DNA of 6,278 nucleotides from Flavobacterium sp. (GTDB taxonomy: Bacteria > Bacteroidota > Bacteroidia > Flavobacteriales > Flavobacteriaceae): positions 1 through 6,278 of the forward strand of contig JAHEBK010000107.1 of NCBI GenBank assembly GCA_024642295.1, given 5' to 3'. The translations under genes and the position numbers were made by a program. This document shows, piece after piece, positions 1-6,278 of this stretch; positions within the stretch are counted from its first letter, which is position 1, and every line of letters begins with the position of its first letter. The notes beneath the pieces are model-generated. The model searched no databases. It had not been told where the DNA came from and worked only from the letters and a program-made list of their open reading frames with translations.

Positions 1-1
1 T

Positions 2-565
2 CCTCATCATTCGATGAAAGAATTAAATAAAGTGTCAAACTTTTTAGAATATTATGATTTTTTTTTAGAATTGGCAGATCGCTATCAAGATAAATTGCAA
101 ATTGCATTTAAACCGCATCCATTATTGAGAATAAAATTAGAAAAGGATCCTGATTGGGGAAAAGACAAAACAGATTCCTATTATGAAAGATGGGAAACAA
201 TTCAAAACGGACAATATGAAAATGCGGGTTATGAAGACCTTTTTTTAACATCAGATGCACTGATTCATGACTGTGGGTCCTTTATGTCTGAGTATCTAGT
301 GACAGGAAACCCCTCTCTTTTTATGGTTAGAAATGAGTTGGTTATGGAAGAATGGAGTGAGTTTGGAGAGCAAGCTGTTGCGATGCATTATCAATCTCGT
401 AGTAGGAATGATGTGGAAGATTTTATTAAAAATGTTGTCCTTGGTGAAAAAGATTGGATGAAGGAAAAACGAAATGCATTTGTTCAAGATGTATTACTAC
501 CTAAAAATAAATTAACGGCATCTGAAAATATTTTGAGAAATTTAGAAAGTGAATTATTTGAATGA
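2..565 (+). CDS. CDP-glycerol/CDP-ribitol phosphotransferase-like protein, C-terminal part (5' truncated by window edge)
   Basis: This frame is open from the first bases (Pro-His-His-Ser) to a TGA at 563-565, so the gene begins outside the window. The ATG at 14 is probably an internal Met, because the preceding PHHS resembles the 'aPHhs/t' element of CDP-glycerol glycerophosphotransferase-family proteins. Further along are KPHP (nt 110-121) and a SDALIHDCGSF stretch (nt 251-283) followed by EYL and NPSLFM. These match the family's conserved nucleotide-binding half, where an 'SDa..sD.sS..fdyl..kP.lf' pattern is usual. Family members transfer glycerol phosphate or ribitol phosphate from a CDP-polyol to a glycan or teichoic-acid acceptor at the cytoplasmic face. 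The tail after about nt 330 is hydrophilic and probably helical. The next gene makes a CDP-polyol, probably CDP-ribitol, which would be the natural donor. The family call is fairly secure. The polyol and the acceptor are inferred. Confidence 0.8.
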   Translation, partial: PHHSMKELNKVSNFLEYYDFFLELADRYQDKLQIAFKPHPLLRIKLEKDPDWGKDKTDSYYERWETIQNGQYENAGYEDLFLTSDALIHDCGSFMSEYLVTGNPSLFMVRNELVMEEWSEFGEQAVAMHYQSRSRNDVEDFIKNVVLGEKDWMKEKRNAFVQDVLLPKNKLTASENILRNLESELFE

Positions 566-613
566 AATAAATCTGTTTTTTTAAATATTTTGTAATAAAA
601 AAAATAATAATAA

Positions 614-1978
614 ATGAACATAGCTGTCATCTTAGCAGGAGGAGTAGGAACTAGATTGGGAATGTCATTGCCCAAACAATTCTTCAAAGTTGCAGGTAAA
701 ATGGTAATCGAGCATGCAGTTGATGTTTTTGAGAAAAATAATCTCATTGATGAAATTGCAATTGTTATTAATAGCCATTATGTTTTTTTGGTTGAAGAAA
801 TGATTATTAAAAACGGATGGCAAAAAGTGAAACGAATTTTGGAAGGTGGTGAAGAACGCTATCATTCTAGTTTAGCTGCAATTAATGCCTATCATGATTA
901 TAAAGATTCTAATTTGATTTTCCATGATGCCGCTCGTCCATTACTCAGCCAAAAAATTGTCAATGAAGTAATAGGAGCAATGGATCATTTTAATGCTGTA
1001 GATGTTGCAATTAATTCAGCAGATACTATTATTGAAGTGGACAATGATATTATTACTGCTATTCCTGATAGAGCAAAAATGAGGAGAGGACAAACACCTC
1101 AAAGTTTTAAACAACATTTGATTTCAAAAGCTTATGAAATTGCCTTACGAGATAAAAATTTTAAAGCAACTGATGATTGTGGGATTGTTAGAAAATATTT
1201 GCCTGATGAGAAAATATTTGTAGTAGCTGGTGAGGAAGTAAATATGAAATTAACCTATCTGGAAGACACGTACATTTTGGATAAACTTTTTCAATTGCGT
1301 TCTGCAGAAATACAGAATTTTAAATTATCGAGGGAGACTCTTGAAGGTAAAGTGATGATTGTATTTGGCGGAACTTATGGAATTGGTAAAAGTATAGTGG
1401 AACTTGCAATTTTAAACGGAATCAAGGTGTATAATTTTTCACGTTCAATCAATAGTATTGATGTGTCTTGTAAGGAAGACGTGGATAAAGCGCTTGAAAG
1501 CGTTTTCCAAATTGAAAAAAAGATTGACTTTATTGTGAATACAGCAGCTATACTCCATAAAGAACCTTTGGAATCAATGGGTTATGATGCTATTTGCAAA
1601 TCAATTAATATCAATTATTTAGGAATGATTAATGTTTCCTTATCATCTTTGCCTTATTTGAAAAAGTCAAAAGGACATATTTTATTTTTTACATCAAGTT
1701 CTTATACAAGAGGTAGAGCATTTTATAGTGTTTATTCTTCTACAAAAGCCGCTACAGTCAATTTTGTTCAAGCTATATCACAAGAATGGGAATCTTTTGG
1801 AATAAAAGTAAACTGCATCAATCCAGAACGGACTCAAACTCCAATGAGAATTAAAAATTTCGGAAATGAAGCGGAGGATACTTTATTAAAACCCGAAGCA
1901 GTTGCTTTGAGATGTATGCAAACATTGCAATCAAATTATACAGGTCAAGTTATTGATGTTAGGCTATTTGAAGAATAA
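614..1978 (+). CDS. Bifunctional CDP-ribitol pyrophosphorylase / ribulose-5-phosphate reductase (IspD/TarI-like + SDR fusion, Bcs1/Acs1-like)
   Basis: A complete 454-residue protein with two enzyme domains. Residues 1 to about 232 are an IspD/TarI-type cytidylyltransferase. They show LAGG...R14...PKQ (7-22) for CTP binding, HDAARP (104-109), RGQTPQ (158-163), ATDDCG (185-190) and NMKLT (210-214). Residues about 240-454 are a short-chain dehydrogenase. They show GGTYGIG (252-258), R277 after the second strand (suggesting NADPH), NTAA (309-312), N334, serines 361-363 and the catalytic Y374-x3-K378. All expected active-site residues are present in both halves. This order matches Haemophilus Bcs1/Acs1 (about 470 residues). 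There the SDR reduces ribulose 5-phosphate to ribitol 5-phosphate and the other domain couples it to CTP, giving CDP-ribitol. MEP-pathway IspD is less likely, given the SDR fusion and the neighbours. The start is fixed by an in-frame TAA at 611-613, directly before the ATG. The leader is A-rich with no Shine-Dalgarno. The exact substrate is inferred. Confidence 0.88.
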   Translation: MNIAVILAGGVGTRLGMSLPKQFFKVAGKMVIEHAVDVFEKNNLIDEIAIVINSHYVFLVEEMIIKNGWQKVKRILEGGEERYHSSLAAINAYHDYKDSNLIFHDAARPLLSQKIVNEVIGAMDHFNAVDVAINSADTIIEVDNDIITAIPDRAKMRRGQTPQSFKQHLISKAYEIALRDKNFKATDDCGIVRKYLPDEKIFVVAGEEVNMKLTYLEDTYILDKLFQLRSAEIQNFKLSRETLEGKVMIVFGGTYGIGKSIVELAILNGIKVYNFSRSINSIDVSCKEDVDKALESVFQIEKKIDFIVNTAAILHKEPLESMGYDAICKSININYLGMINVSLSSLPYLKKSKGHILFFTSSSYTRGRAFYSVYSSTKAATVNFVQAISQEWESFGIKVNCINPERTQTPMRIKNFGNEAEDTLLKPEAVALRCMQTLQSNYTGQVIDVRLFEE

Positions 1979-2049
1979 TTTCCTAATAAAATTCTTTAAA
2001 AAAAATAAAAATGAACGAAAGAAAAAATTGTAAATTTTAATTTTTATAA

Positions 2050-3504
2050 ATGCAAAATGACTCACTAAAGTCAACAGCTACTAAAGGAATCGTTTGGTCA
2101 GCGGTTGATAAATTTACTGTTCAATTAGGACAATTCGTGGTGAGTATACTTCTTGCTCGAATTTTGTTGCCAGAAGATTTTGGGTTGATCGGAATGTTGA
2201 GCATTTTTATTGCACTATCCCAGACTTTTATAGAAAGTGGTTTAGGTTCGGGTTTAATTCAACGTCAAGAAAGGTTTGAAATTGACTTTTCAACCTTATT
2301 TGTCTTTAATTTAGTTTCGAGTAGTTTTTTTTATTTGATACTATTTTTCGCAGCACCTTTTATTTCCGCTTTTTTTGAGCAACCTCAATTAACACAATTA
2401 GTAAGAGTCTTAGGTTTAACTTTGTTTTTAAATGCTTTCTCAATTGTTCAACGAACAAAATTAACCATTGCTATTGATTTTAAATCCATAGCCAAAAGTA
2501 ATGTTGTTGGAGTGATTACAGGTGGATTGTTTGGTGTACTAGCTGCTATTAATGGATATGGTGTTTGGTCCTTGGTGATTCAAATGCTCACTGGGTCTTT
2601 CGCTTCGTCCTTATCGTTATGGCTTTTAAGTAAATGGAGACCTTCTTTTTCTTTTTCAAATAAATCGTTTGAGTCGTTATTTAGTTATGGGTCAAAATTG
2701 TTAATTGCGGGTCTGTATGCTCAAATTTTAAATAACGTTTATAACATTTTTATAGGGAAATTTTACCCTACAGCTTCATTGGGTTATTATAATAGGGCTA
2801 AGAATTTTGCAGACATTTCTGCGGGTGTTATTACAAGTGTATTGCTTCAAGCTACGTTCCCAATTCTCGCATCAGTACAACATAATAAAGAGAAATTAGT
2901 CTCAATTTATAGTCGAACAATTCGCATGTCAGCGTTTATTATTATTCCGATTATGACGCTTATCGCTTTATTGGCAAAACCAATTGTTATATTGTTACTT
3001 ACAGAAAAATGGATTTCTGTAATTCCTCTTTTACAATGGATTGTTTTTTCACGTGTTTTTATGCCAATGAGTGCTATTAATTTGAATTTACTAAATGCCG
3101 TTGGGCGTTCGGATTTATATTTAAAAGTAGATTTATCTAAATTACCATTCACAATACTTGCCATGGCAATTACAATTCCTTTAGGGGTAAAGGCAATGAT
3201 TATAGGACATGTGGTTACCTCGGCACTCTTTTTTTTAATAAATGCGTATCTACCTGGGAAGTTTTATGGTTATGGAGCAATTGCTCAATTAAAAGATATG
3301 TTGCCTATTATAGTTGCTACCATTGGAATGACAATTTCGGTAGTTATGGTTACTTATTTTACAGACAATTTATGGTCGCAATTATTTGTTGGTGGCCTTT
3401 TAGGTTCGGTAATCTACTTGTTGATTTGTAGGTTGTTAAAGTTAGATGAGATTACTGAAGTTAGAAGTTTACTTTTTAAAGTATTTTATAAATTAGGTTT
3501 TTAA
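2050..3504 (+). CDS. Lipopolysaccharide/capsule flippase, Wzx/WzxC-type (MOP superfamily)
   Basis: A complete 484-residue, strongly hydrophobic protein with about 12-14 probable membrane segments. Examples are roughly 22-39, 45-60, 84-106, 117-134, 151-167, 171-193, 292-316, 418-437 and 443-463. The N-terminal pattern (TKGIVWS, then LARILLPEDFGLIGM at 35-50, then GLGSGLIQR at 64-72) is typical of WzxC-like oligosaccharide flippases, and the length is normal for the family. Such proteins move undecaprenyl-diphosphate-linked repeat units from the cytoplasmic to the periplasmic face of the inner membrane. The substrate is presumably the glycan built by the flanking transferases, possibly carrying polyol phosphate, but it cannot be read from the sequence. 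The start is fixed by an in-frame TAA at 2047-2049 immediately before the ATG. The gene follows the fused CDP-ribitol enzyme after 71 bases, probably in the same transcription unit. Its stop lies in a TTAA shared with the opposing fragment. Confidence 0.9.
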   Translation: MQNDSLKSTATKGIVWSAVDKFTVQLGQFVVSILLARILLPEDFGLIGMLSIFIALSQTFIESGLGSGLIQRQERFEIDFSTLFVFNLVSSSFFYLILFFAAPFISAFFEQPQLTQLVRVLGLTLFLNAFSIVQRTKLTIAIDFKSIAKSNVVGVITGGLFGVLAAINGYGVWSLVIQMLTGSFASSLSLWLLSKWRPSFSFSNKSFESLFSYGSKLLIAGLYAQILNNVYNIFIGKFYPTASLGYYNRAKNFADISAGVITSVLLQATFPILASVQHNKEKLVSIYSRTIRMSAFIIIPIMTLIALLAKPIVILLLTEKWISVIPLLQWIVFSRVFMPMSAINLNLLNAVGRSDLYLKVDLSKLPFTILAMAITIPLGVKAMIIGHVVTSALFFLINAYLPGKFYGYGAIAQLKDMLPIIVATIGMTISVVMVTYFTDNLWSQLFVGGLLGSVIYLLICRLLKLDEITEVRSLLFKVFYKLGF

Positions 3505-3755
3505 TTCTTTTGGAAAATTGAATCGATTATTATTGAATATTTTTCTGCTTCTTTAGCATCTACATGATCATCGTTATTAAAATCTTCAAGATTAAAAAGT
3601 GAGTGGTTCTCAAAATCAAAACTTAGCATCAACTTTATATTGAAATATGTTTTGAATAGTGAATAGTTTGATGTATGAACAATCAATAATTTCAACAAGG
3701 ATAAAAAAATAACTAAATTGTATCTATTTTTAGCTTCAAAAGGGTGATTTTTTAA
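3501..3755 (-). pseudogene. Start-less open fragment at the convergent junction, probable gene remnant, family not recognised
   Basis: On the minus strand the frame is open for 84 codons, from just after an in-frame TAA (3756-3758) to a TAA at 3501-3503. It has no upstream ATG. The only candidates are TTG at 3698 and an internal ATG at 3629, which would give 66 or 42 residues. The composition looks coding rather than random: HPFEAKNRYN, a hydrophobic stretch (LVIFLSLLKLLIV), then a charged C-terminus with LEDFNNDDHVDAKEAEKY. The segment D58-E69 fits the 12-residue EF-hand spacing (D1, N3, D5, V8, D9, E12) but lacks the usual glycine at position 6. The open frame begins 11 bases beyond the stop of the upstream membrane-protein gene and in a different frame. 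I do not recognise a family. It may be the 3' end of a gene lost when the two halves were joined, a small gene with an unusual start, or a chance open frame. Confidence 0.4.
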
Positions 3756-3766
3756 TTATAAATAAT

Positions 3767-5317
3767 TTATCGTTTCACTTCGTACACTTTAACGTTCAAT
3801 GTTACTTTATCTAAATTCGCTCTAGCTTTTATTCCAGATCCTTCAAATTGATAGCCTTTAAAATTGTAATAAATAGGTTTTGAAAAAATTAATTTTTCAT
3901 TTTCTTTTGGAGTATAAATATGGTAATCACTTAAATTATCAAATGGATAAATAGAGCCATAGGTACAGATGTATTTTTTGGCATGAATTGGATTTCCTTT
4001 AGAGAAATAGTCGTCAAGAAGTGGGTCAACAAGGTTTTTAGAATACTCATTTATTAAATGAAACTGAACGTTTTCATTTGAATTATAATAACTCCAAATC
4101 ACATCTTTAGGGTAAAAATAAGTTTTATATTCTGAAATTATATTGTGAAAATTGAATAAAAACAAGAGGCTAAAACCATATAAAATATAATATTTATAAT
4201 GATTTTTAGTCCTGTAATGAGTAAATAGGTATTGTAATGAACTGATTGAAAATAGAATAATAAAAGGGATGAACTGCTTTAATAAACGGGCATACCACAC
4301 TACTTTATGAAAATAAAATCCTAATATAGAGTAACTGATAAATATTAAAAAAAGGATGATGAATATAATTTGTAAATCATTAATTTTTTTTAGTTTAAAG
4401 TATTTGATAACAATTTGAATACAAAATAAAATAAGTCCAATGATAATAAATATTCCAGTGAATCTTTCAACTTCAATTAAATATTTGAATAAAAATGAAA
4501 AGCATTCTTCAAATGAACCTTGAATTATAGTTTTGGATAAAACGATGGATTCTTTAATAAAGGATTTATTTACAGTTTGCGCTAAAAGTTCAAAAAACAA
4601 TAAACACAAAATACTACCGAAAGTAAAAGATGTTAATTGTTTTACAAGCATTATTAAATTATCTTTTTTTAGCGATATTAAAAAATAACTTATTGGAATG
4701 GCTAGAAAAAGCATAATGTAACCTGGATAGCAGCAATACCCAAAAAAAGCGATAAAACCGTAATAGAAGAAGTTTTTTAAGCGAAGATAGTTTTGGTTTT
4801 TTATGTCTAATATTTTATAAAAGATGAAATATAAAATAAGTAAACTTAAATCATAAGGTTCTGAATGTCTTAAAGAAATATAAGAGGCAACTAAAGTTGA
4901 AAAAACAAGAACGCTAAATAAACTTAATGTTTTGTTTTTTAAAAATCGAAAAGAAAATCGGTAATGAATAATTAAAATGAGAGAGAAAATTAGAATATTA
5001 AAAAAAAATAAAAGAAATGAATTTCTAATTTCATATTGTTTATAATCTAATATAATTGATGAAATGTATTGAAGTATATTAGGGATGATTTTTACAAGAG
5101 CCTCAGCTGGTCTCCCATTGACAGTATATAGTAGTTCTATTGATTTATAAAAATTAAATTGAGATAACTGTTTTAATATTTCTCCAGAAGTAAAATAGCG
5201 CATTTCATCAGGAGTGTTGAAAAAACCTTTGTTTATTAATGTAATTTTAAAAATACTAACTAAAATAATAAGCCCCAAAAATAGATTTTTAGGTTGTAAT
5301 TGTTTTTTGAGATTCAT
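3767..5317 (-). CDS. Multi-spanning membrane protein, probable GT-C-fold glycosyltransferase (GT39/ArnT/PMT-like)
   Basis: A complete 516-residue protein with about 11-12 likely membrane segments (among others near 11-28, 101-119, 131-147, 156-170, 200-216, 227-246, 287-305, 316-336, 347-366 and 376-391). A hydrophilic C-terminal domain of about 120 residues follows. After the first membrane helix comes FNTPDEMRYF, with D37-E38. This resembles the acidic 'DE' element in the first periplasmic loop of GT-C enzymes such as ArnT and PMT. R150-H-S-E-P-Y-D and WYARLLKQFIPF (341-352) also fit the general pattern of that fold. GT-C enzymes use polyprenyl-phosphate sugars as donors and act outside the cytoplasmic face. 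The start codon overlaps the stop of the preceding GT2 gene as ATGA, so the two are probably translated together and functionally paired. The gene is strikingly AT-rich compared with the flippase. An O-antigen ligase or polymerase is a possible but weaker reading. The fold is likely, but the sugar and acceptor are unknown. Confidence 0.65.
   Translation of the reverse strand: MNLKKQLQPKNLFLGLIILVSIFKITLINKGFFNTPDEMRYFTSGEILKQLSQFNFYKSIELLYTVNGRPAEALVKIIPNILQYISSIILDYKQYEIRNSFLLFFFNILIFSLILIIHYRFSFRFLKNKTLSLFSVLVFSTLVASYISLRHSEPYDLSLLILYFIFYKILDIKNQNYLRLKNFFYYGFIAFFGYCCYPGYIMLFLAIPISYFLISLKKDNLIMLVKQLTSFTFGSILCLLFFELLAQTVNKSFIKESIVLSKTIIQGSFEECFSFLFKYLIEVERFTGIFIIIGLILFCIQIVIKYFKLKKINDLQIIFIILFLIFISYSILGFYFHKVVWYARLLKQFIPFIILFSISSLQYLFTHYRTKNHYKYYILYGFSLLFLFNFHNIISEYKTYFYPKDVIWSYYNSNENVQFHLINEYSKNLVDPLLDDYFSKGNPIHAKKYICTYGSIYPFDNLSDYHIYTPKENEKLIFSKPIYYNFKGYQFEGSGIKARANLDKVTLNVKVYEVKR
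5314..5317 (-). other. ATGA stop/start overlap coupling the GT2 and GT-C genes
   Basis: Read on the minus strand, ATGA contains the TGA stop of the GT2 glycosyltransferase gene and the ATG of the membrane-protein gene. This four-base overlap is a common sign of translational coupling within one operon and supports a shared function for the two products. Confidence 0.75.
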
Positions 5318-6024
5318 TTTAATCCATATTTAAAAATACAATAGATAGCCCAAACCCCATCTTTCCAACCAATTTTTTTACCCTCTTCATAAGTACGTCC
5401 ATAATAAGAAATACCTACTTCATATATTCTAATGTTTTTTATTTTACTTATTTTTGAAGTAACTTCTGGCTCGAAACCAAATCGCTTTTCTTTTAATTCT
5501 ATGTTTTTTATAATTTCACTTCTGAATAGTTTGTAACAGGTTTCCATATCAGTTAAGTTTAGATTAGTGAACATGTTTGATAGGAATGTTAGAAATTTAT
5601 TACCTATAGTGTGCCAGAAAAATAATATACGATGTGGTTTTCCTCCAATGAATCGAGAGCCGTATACAACATCTGCATGACCATTAATTATAGGACTCAG
5701 TAAAAGGTTATATTCTTTAGGGTCGTATTCTAAATCTGCATCTTGTATGACGATAAAATCACCATTTGCGTGTTTAATACCGGTGTGAATGGCTGCACCT
5801 TTTCCTTGATTTACGTTATGACTGTTATAATTGATTGTTATATTAGGGTTTTCAGTTATGAATTTTTTTATAACATCCTCTGTTTTATCTGTTGAGCAAT
5901 CATTTATGATAACAATTTCTTTTTCGATAGAATCAATAAGTGAGATACTATTAATTTTATCTAGGATCAAATGAATTGTTTTTTCTTCGTTAAAAGCAGG
6001 AATTATTATCGATAGTAAAGACAT
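5314..6024 (-). CDS. GT2-family glycosyltransferase, DPM1-like polyprenyl-phosphate sugar synthase
   Basis: A complete 236-residue GT-A-fold enzyme. Motifs in order are PAFNEE (9-14), NDCSTD (41-46, the 'DDGSTD' site), NQGKGAA (72-78), QDADLEYDP (94-102, with D95 and D97 as the metal-binding DxD), YGSRF (121-125), TDMETCYKLF (158-167), GFEPE (183-187) and YYGRTYEEGKKIGWKDG (207-223). The last three blocks are characteristic of the dolichol-phosphate-mannose-synthase-like branch. The protein has no C-terminal membrane helices, which matches the short soluble form of the family. The expected reaction is transfer of a sugar from a nucleotide sugar to polyprenyl phosphate at the cytoplasmic membrane. 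The sugar cannot be predicted. The product would be a suitable donor for the GT-C-like protein encoded directly downstream, with which it overlaps by ATGA. No Shine-Dalgarno is visible before the ATG, and the 58-base gap to the upstream gene suggests one operon. Confidence 0.9.
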   Translation of the reverse strand: MSLLSIIIPAFNEEKTIHLILDKINSISLIDSIEKEIVIINDCSTDKTEDVIKKFITENPNITINYNSHNVNQGKGAAIHTGIKHANGDFIVIQDADLEYDPKEYNLLLSPIINGHADVVYGSRFIGGKPHRILFFWHTIGNKFLTFLSNMFTNLNLTDMETCYKLFRSEIIKNIELKEKRFGFEPEVTSKISKIKNIRIYEVGISYYGRTYEEGKKIGWKDGVWAIYCIFKYGLK

Positions 6025-6082
6025 TATAATTTTACTTGTTTGCGGTTAGATTTTTAAATGTTTTTTAGTGTTTTGATAAATT

Positions 6083-6278
6083 TTATTTCAAACTTTTTTT
6101 CCAAGTAGTTAAATATTTCTCGGCGATTTTTTTATAATTGTGTTCCTTTTCAATAAAGGCTCTAGCTCGTTTGCCCATGGCTATAAGTTCATCAGGATTA
6201 TCGATTAAGAAAGACAATTCATTTACCAAATAATCAACATCAGGTTGGGCAGCTATACAAACTCTTTCTGATAAATTA
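6083..6278 (-). CDS. Glycosyltransferase group 1 (GT4-like), C-terminal tail (5' part lies outside the window)
   Basis: On the minus strand the frame is open from the right edge to a TAA at 6083-6085 and gives 64 residues. The sequence contains VDYLVNEL...LIDNPDELIAMGKRAR, then FIEKEHNYKKIAEKYL and a basic end (KKSLK). This is the usual C-terminus of GT4 glycosyltransferases: the 'l..np.l..~mg.~aR~~~e..f~~~~~~~~~~.~y' helix that packs back on the Rossmann domain. The catalytic region is missing, so donor and acceptor cannot be inferred. It lies 58 bases upstream of the GT2 gene on the same strand and is probably the preceding gene of the same operon. Confidence 0.8.
   Translation of the reverse strand, partial: NLSERVCIAAQPDVDYLVNELSFLIDNPDELIAMGKRARAFIEKEHNYKKIAEKYLTTWKKSLK

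Noticed and set aside
566..613. Possible Bacteroidota promoter (TAnnTTTG) before the fused enzyme gene, because of the string AATATTTTG.
   Set aside because: The spacing does not fit TAnnTTTG and no -33 TTG element sits at the right distance. The genes are close enough to be co-transcribed.
296..865. Minus-strand open frames of 63-87 codons across the first two genes.
   Set aside because: They lie wholly or mostly antisense to well-supported coding sequences, have low-complexity Phe/Asn/Ile-rich translations, and look like shadows.
2011..2040. A 9-codon ATG-to-TAA micro-ORF just upstream of the flippase start, preceded by an A-rich run like those before the real genes.
   Set aside because: Such tiny ORFs arise easily in AT-rich spacers. 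There is no attenuator structure or conserved peptide to support a leader function.
2024..2045. Short inverted repeat AAAATT...AATTTT in the spacer before the flippase gene.
   Set aside because: It is A/T only, so the stem would be weak, and it lies directly before a start codon with no sign of a regulatory element. It is expected by chance in this composition.
2907..3164. Minus-strand 85-codon open frame inside the flippase gene.
   Set aside because: It is antisense to a clear membrane-protein reading frame and has no recognisable motif, so it is a shadow frame.
3754..3767. AATTA-TAAA-TAATT hairpin at the end of the GT-C-like gene, considered as a terminator.
   Set aside because: It is a five-pair A/T-only stem with no GC pairs, too weak to call as an intrinsic terminator.
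6025..6082. The 58-base spacer between the GT4-like and GT2 genes, examined for a promoter or terminator on the minus strand.
   Set aside because: No TAnnTTTG/TTG pair and no stable hairpin followed by a T-run were found. It is treated as a plain intra-operon gap.

Overview
The window looks like part of a surface-polysaccharide (capsule or O-antigen) biosynthesis cluster from a Bacteroidota bacterium, probably of the Flavobacteriia type. The grounds are low GC, A-rich leaders without a recognisable Shine-Dalgarno sequence before the ATGs, Lys/Asn/Ile/Phe-rich proteins, and a gene content of glycosyltransferases plus a flippase. No gene gives a species-level assignment.

The plus-strand half (2-3504) holds three genes in a row. 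First is the C-terminal part of a CDP-glycerol/CDP-ribitol phosphotransferase-like protein, cut by the left edge. Next is a complete fused enzyme with an IspD/TarI-like cytidylyltransferase followed by a short-chain dehydrogenase, the arrangement of Haemophilus Bcs1/Acs1, which makes CDP-ribitol from ribulose 5-phosphate. Third is a complete Wzx/WzxC-type polysaccharide flippase. Read together, the first two suggest that a polyol phosphate (probably ribitol phosphate) is activated and added to a glycan. The flippase would then move the lipid-linked unit across the inner membrane.

The minus-strand half (3501-6278), read from right to left, holds the C-terminal tail of a GT4-type glycosyltransferase (cut by the right edge), a complete DPM1-like GT2 glycosyltransferase, and a complete multi-spanning GT-C-type membrane protein. 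The GT2 stop and the GT-C start overlap as ATGA. The likely division of labour is that the GT2 enzyme makes a polyprenyl-phosphate sugar and the GT-C protein transfers that sugar on the periplasmic side.

The two halves converge at about 3500-3770. In that gap, on the minus strand, an 84-codon open frame has coding-like composition but no conventional start. I treat it as a probable gene remnant. It ends in the same TTAA that ends the flippase gene.

I see no RNA genes, CRISPR array, insertion sequence, attachment site, convincing promoter or strong terminator. The most interesting points are the polyol-phosphate module in a probable Gram-negative, the unassigned fragment at the convergent junction, and the uncharacterised GT2/GT-C pair. 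Nothing here clearly amounts to a new system.
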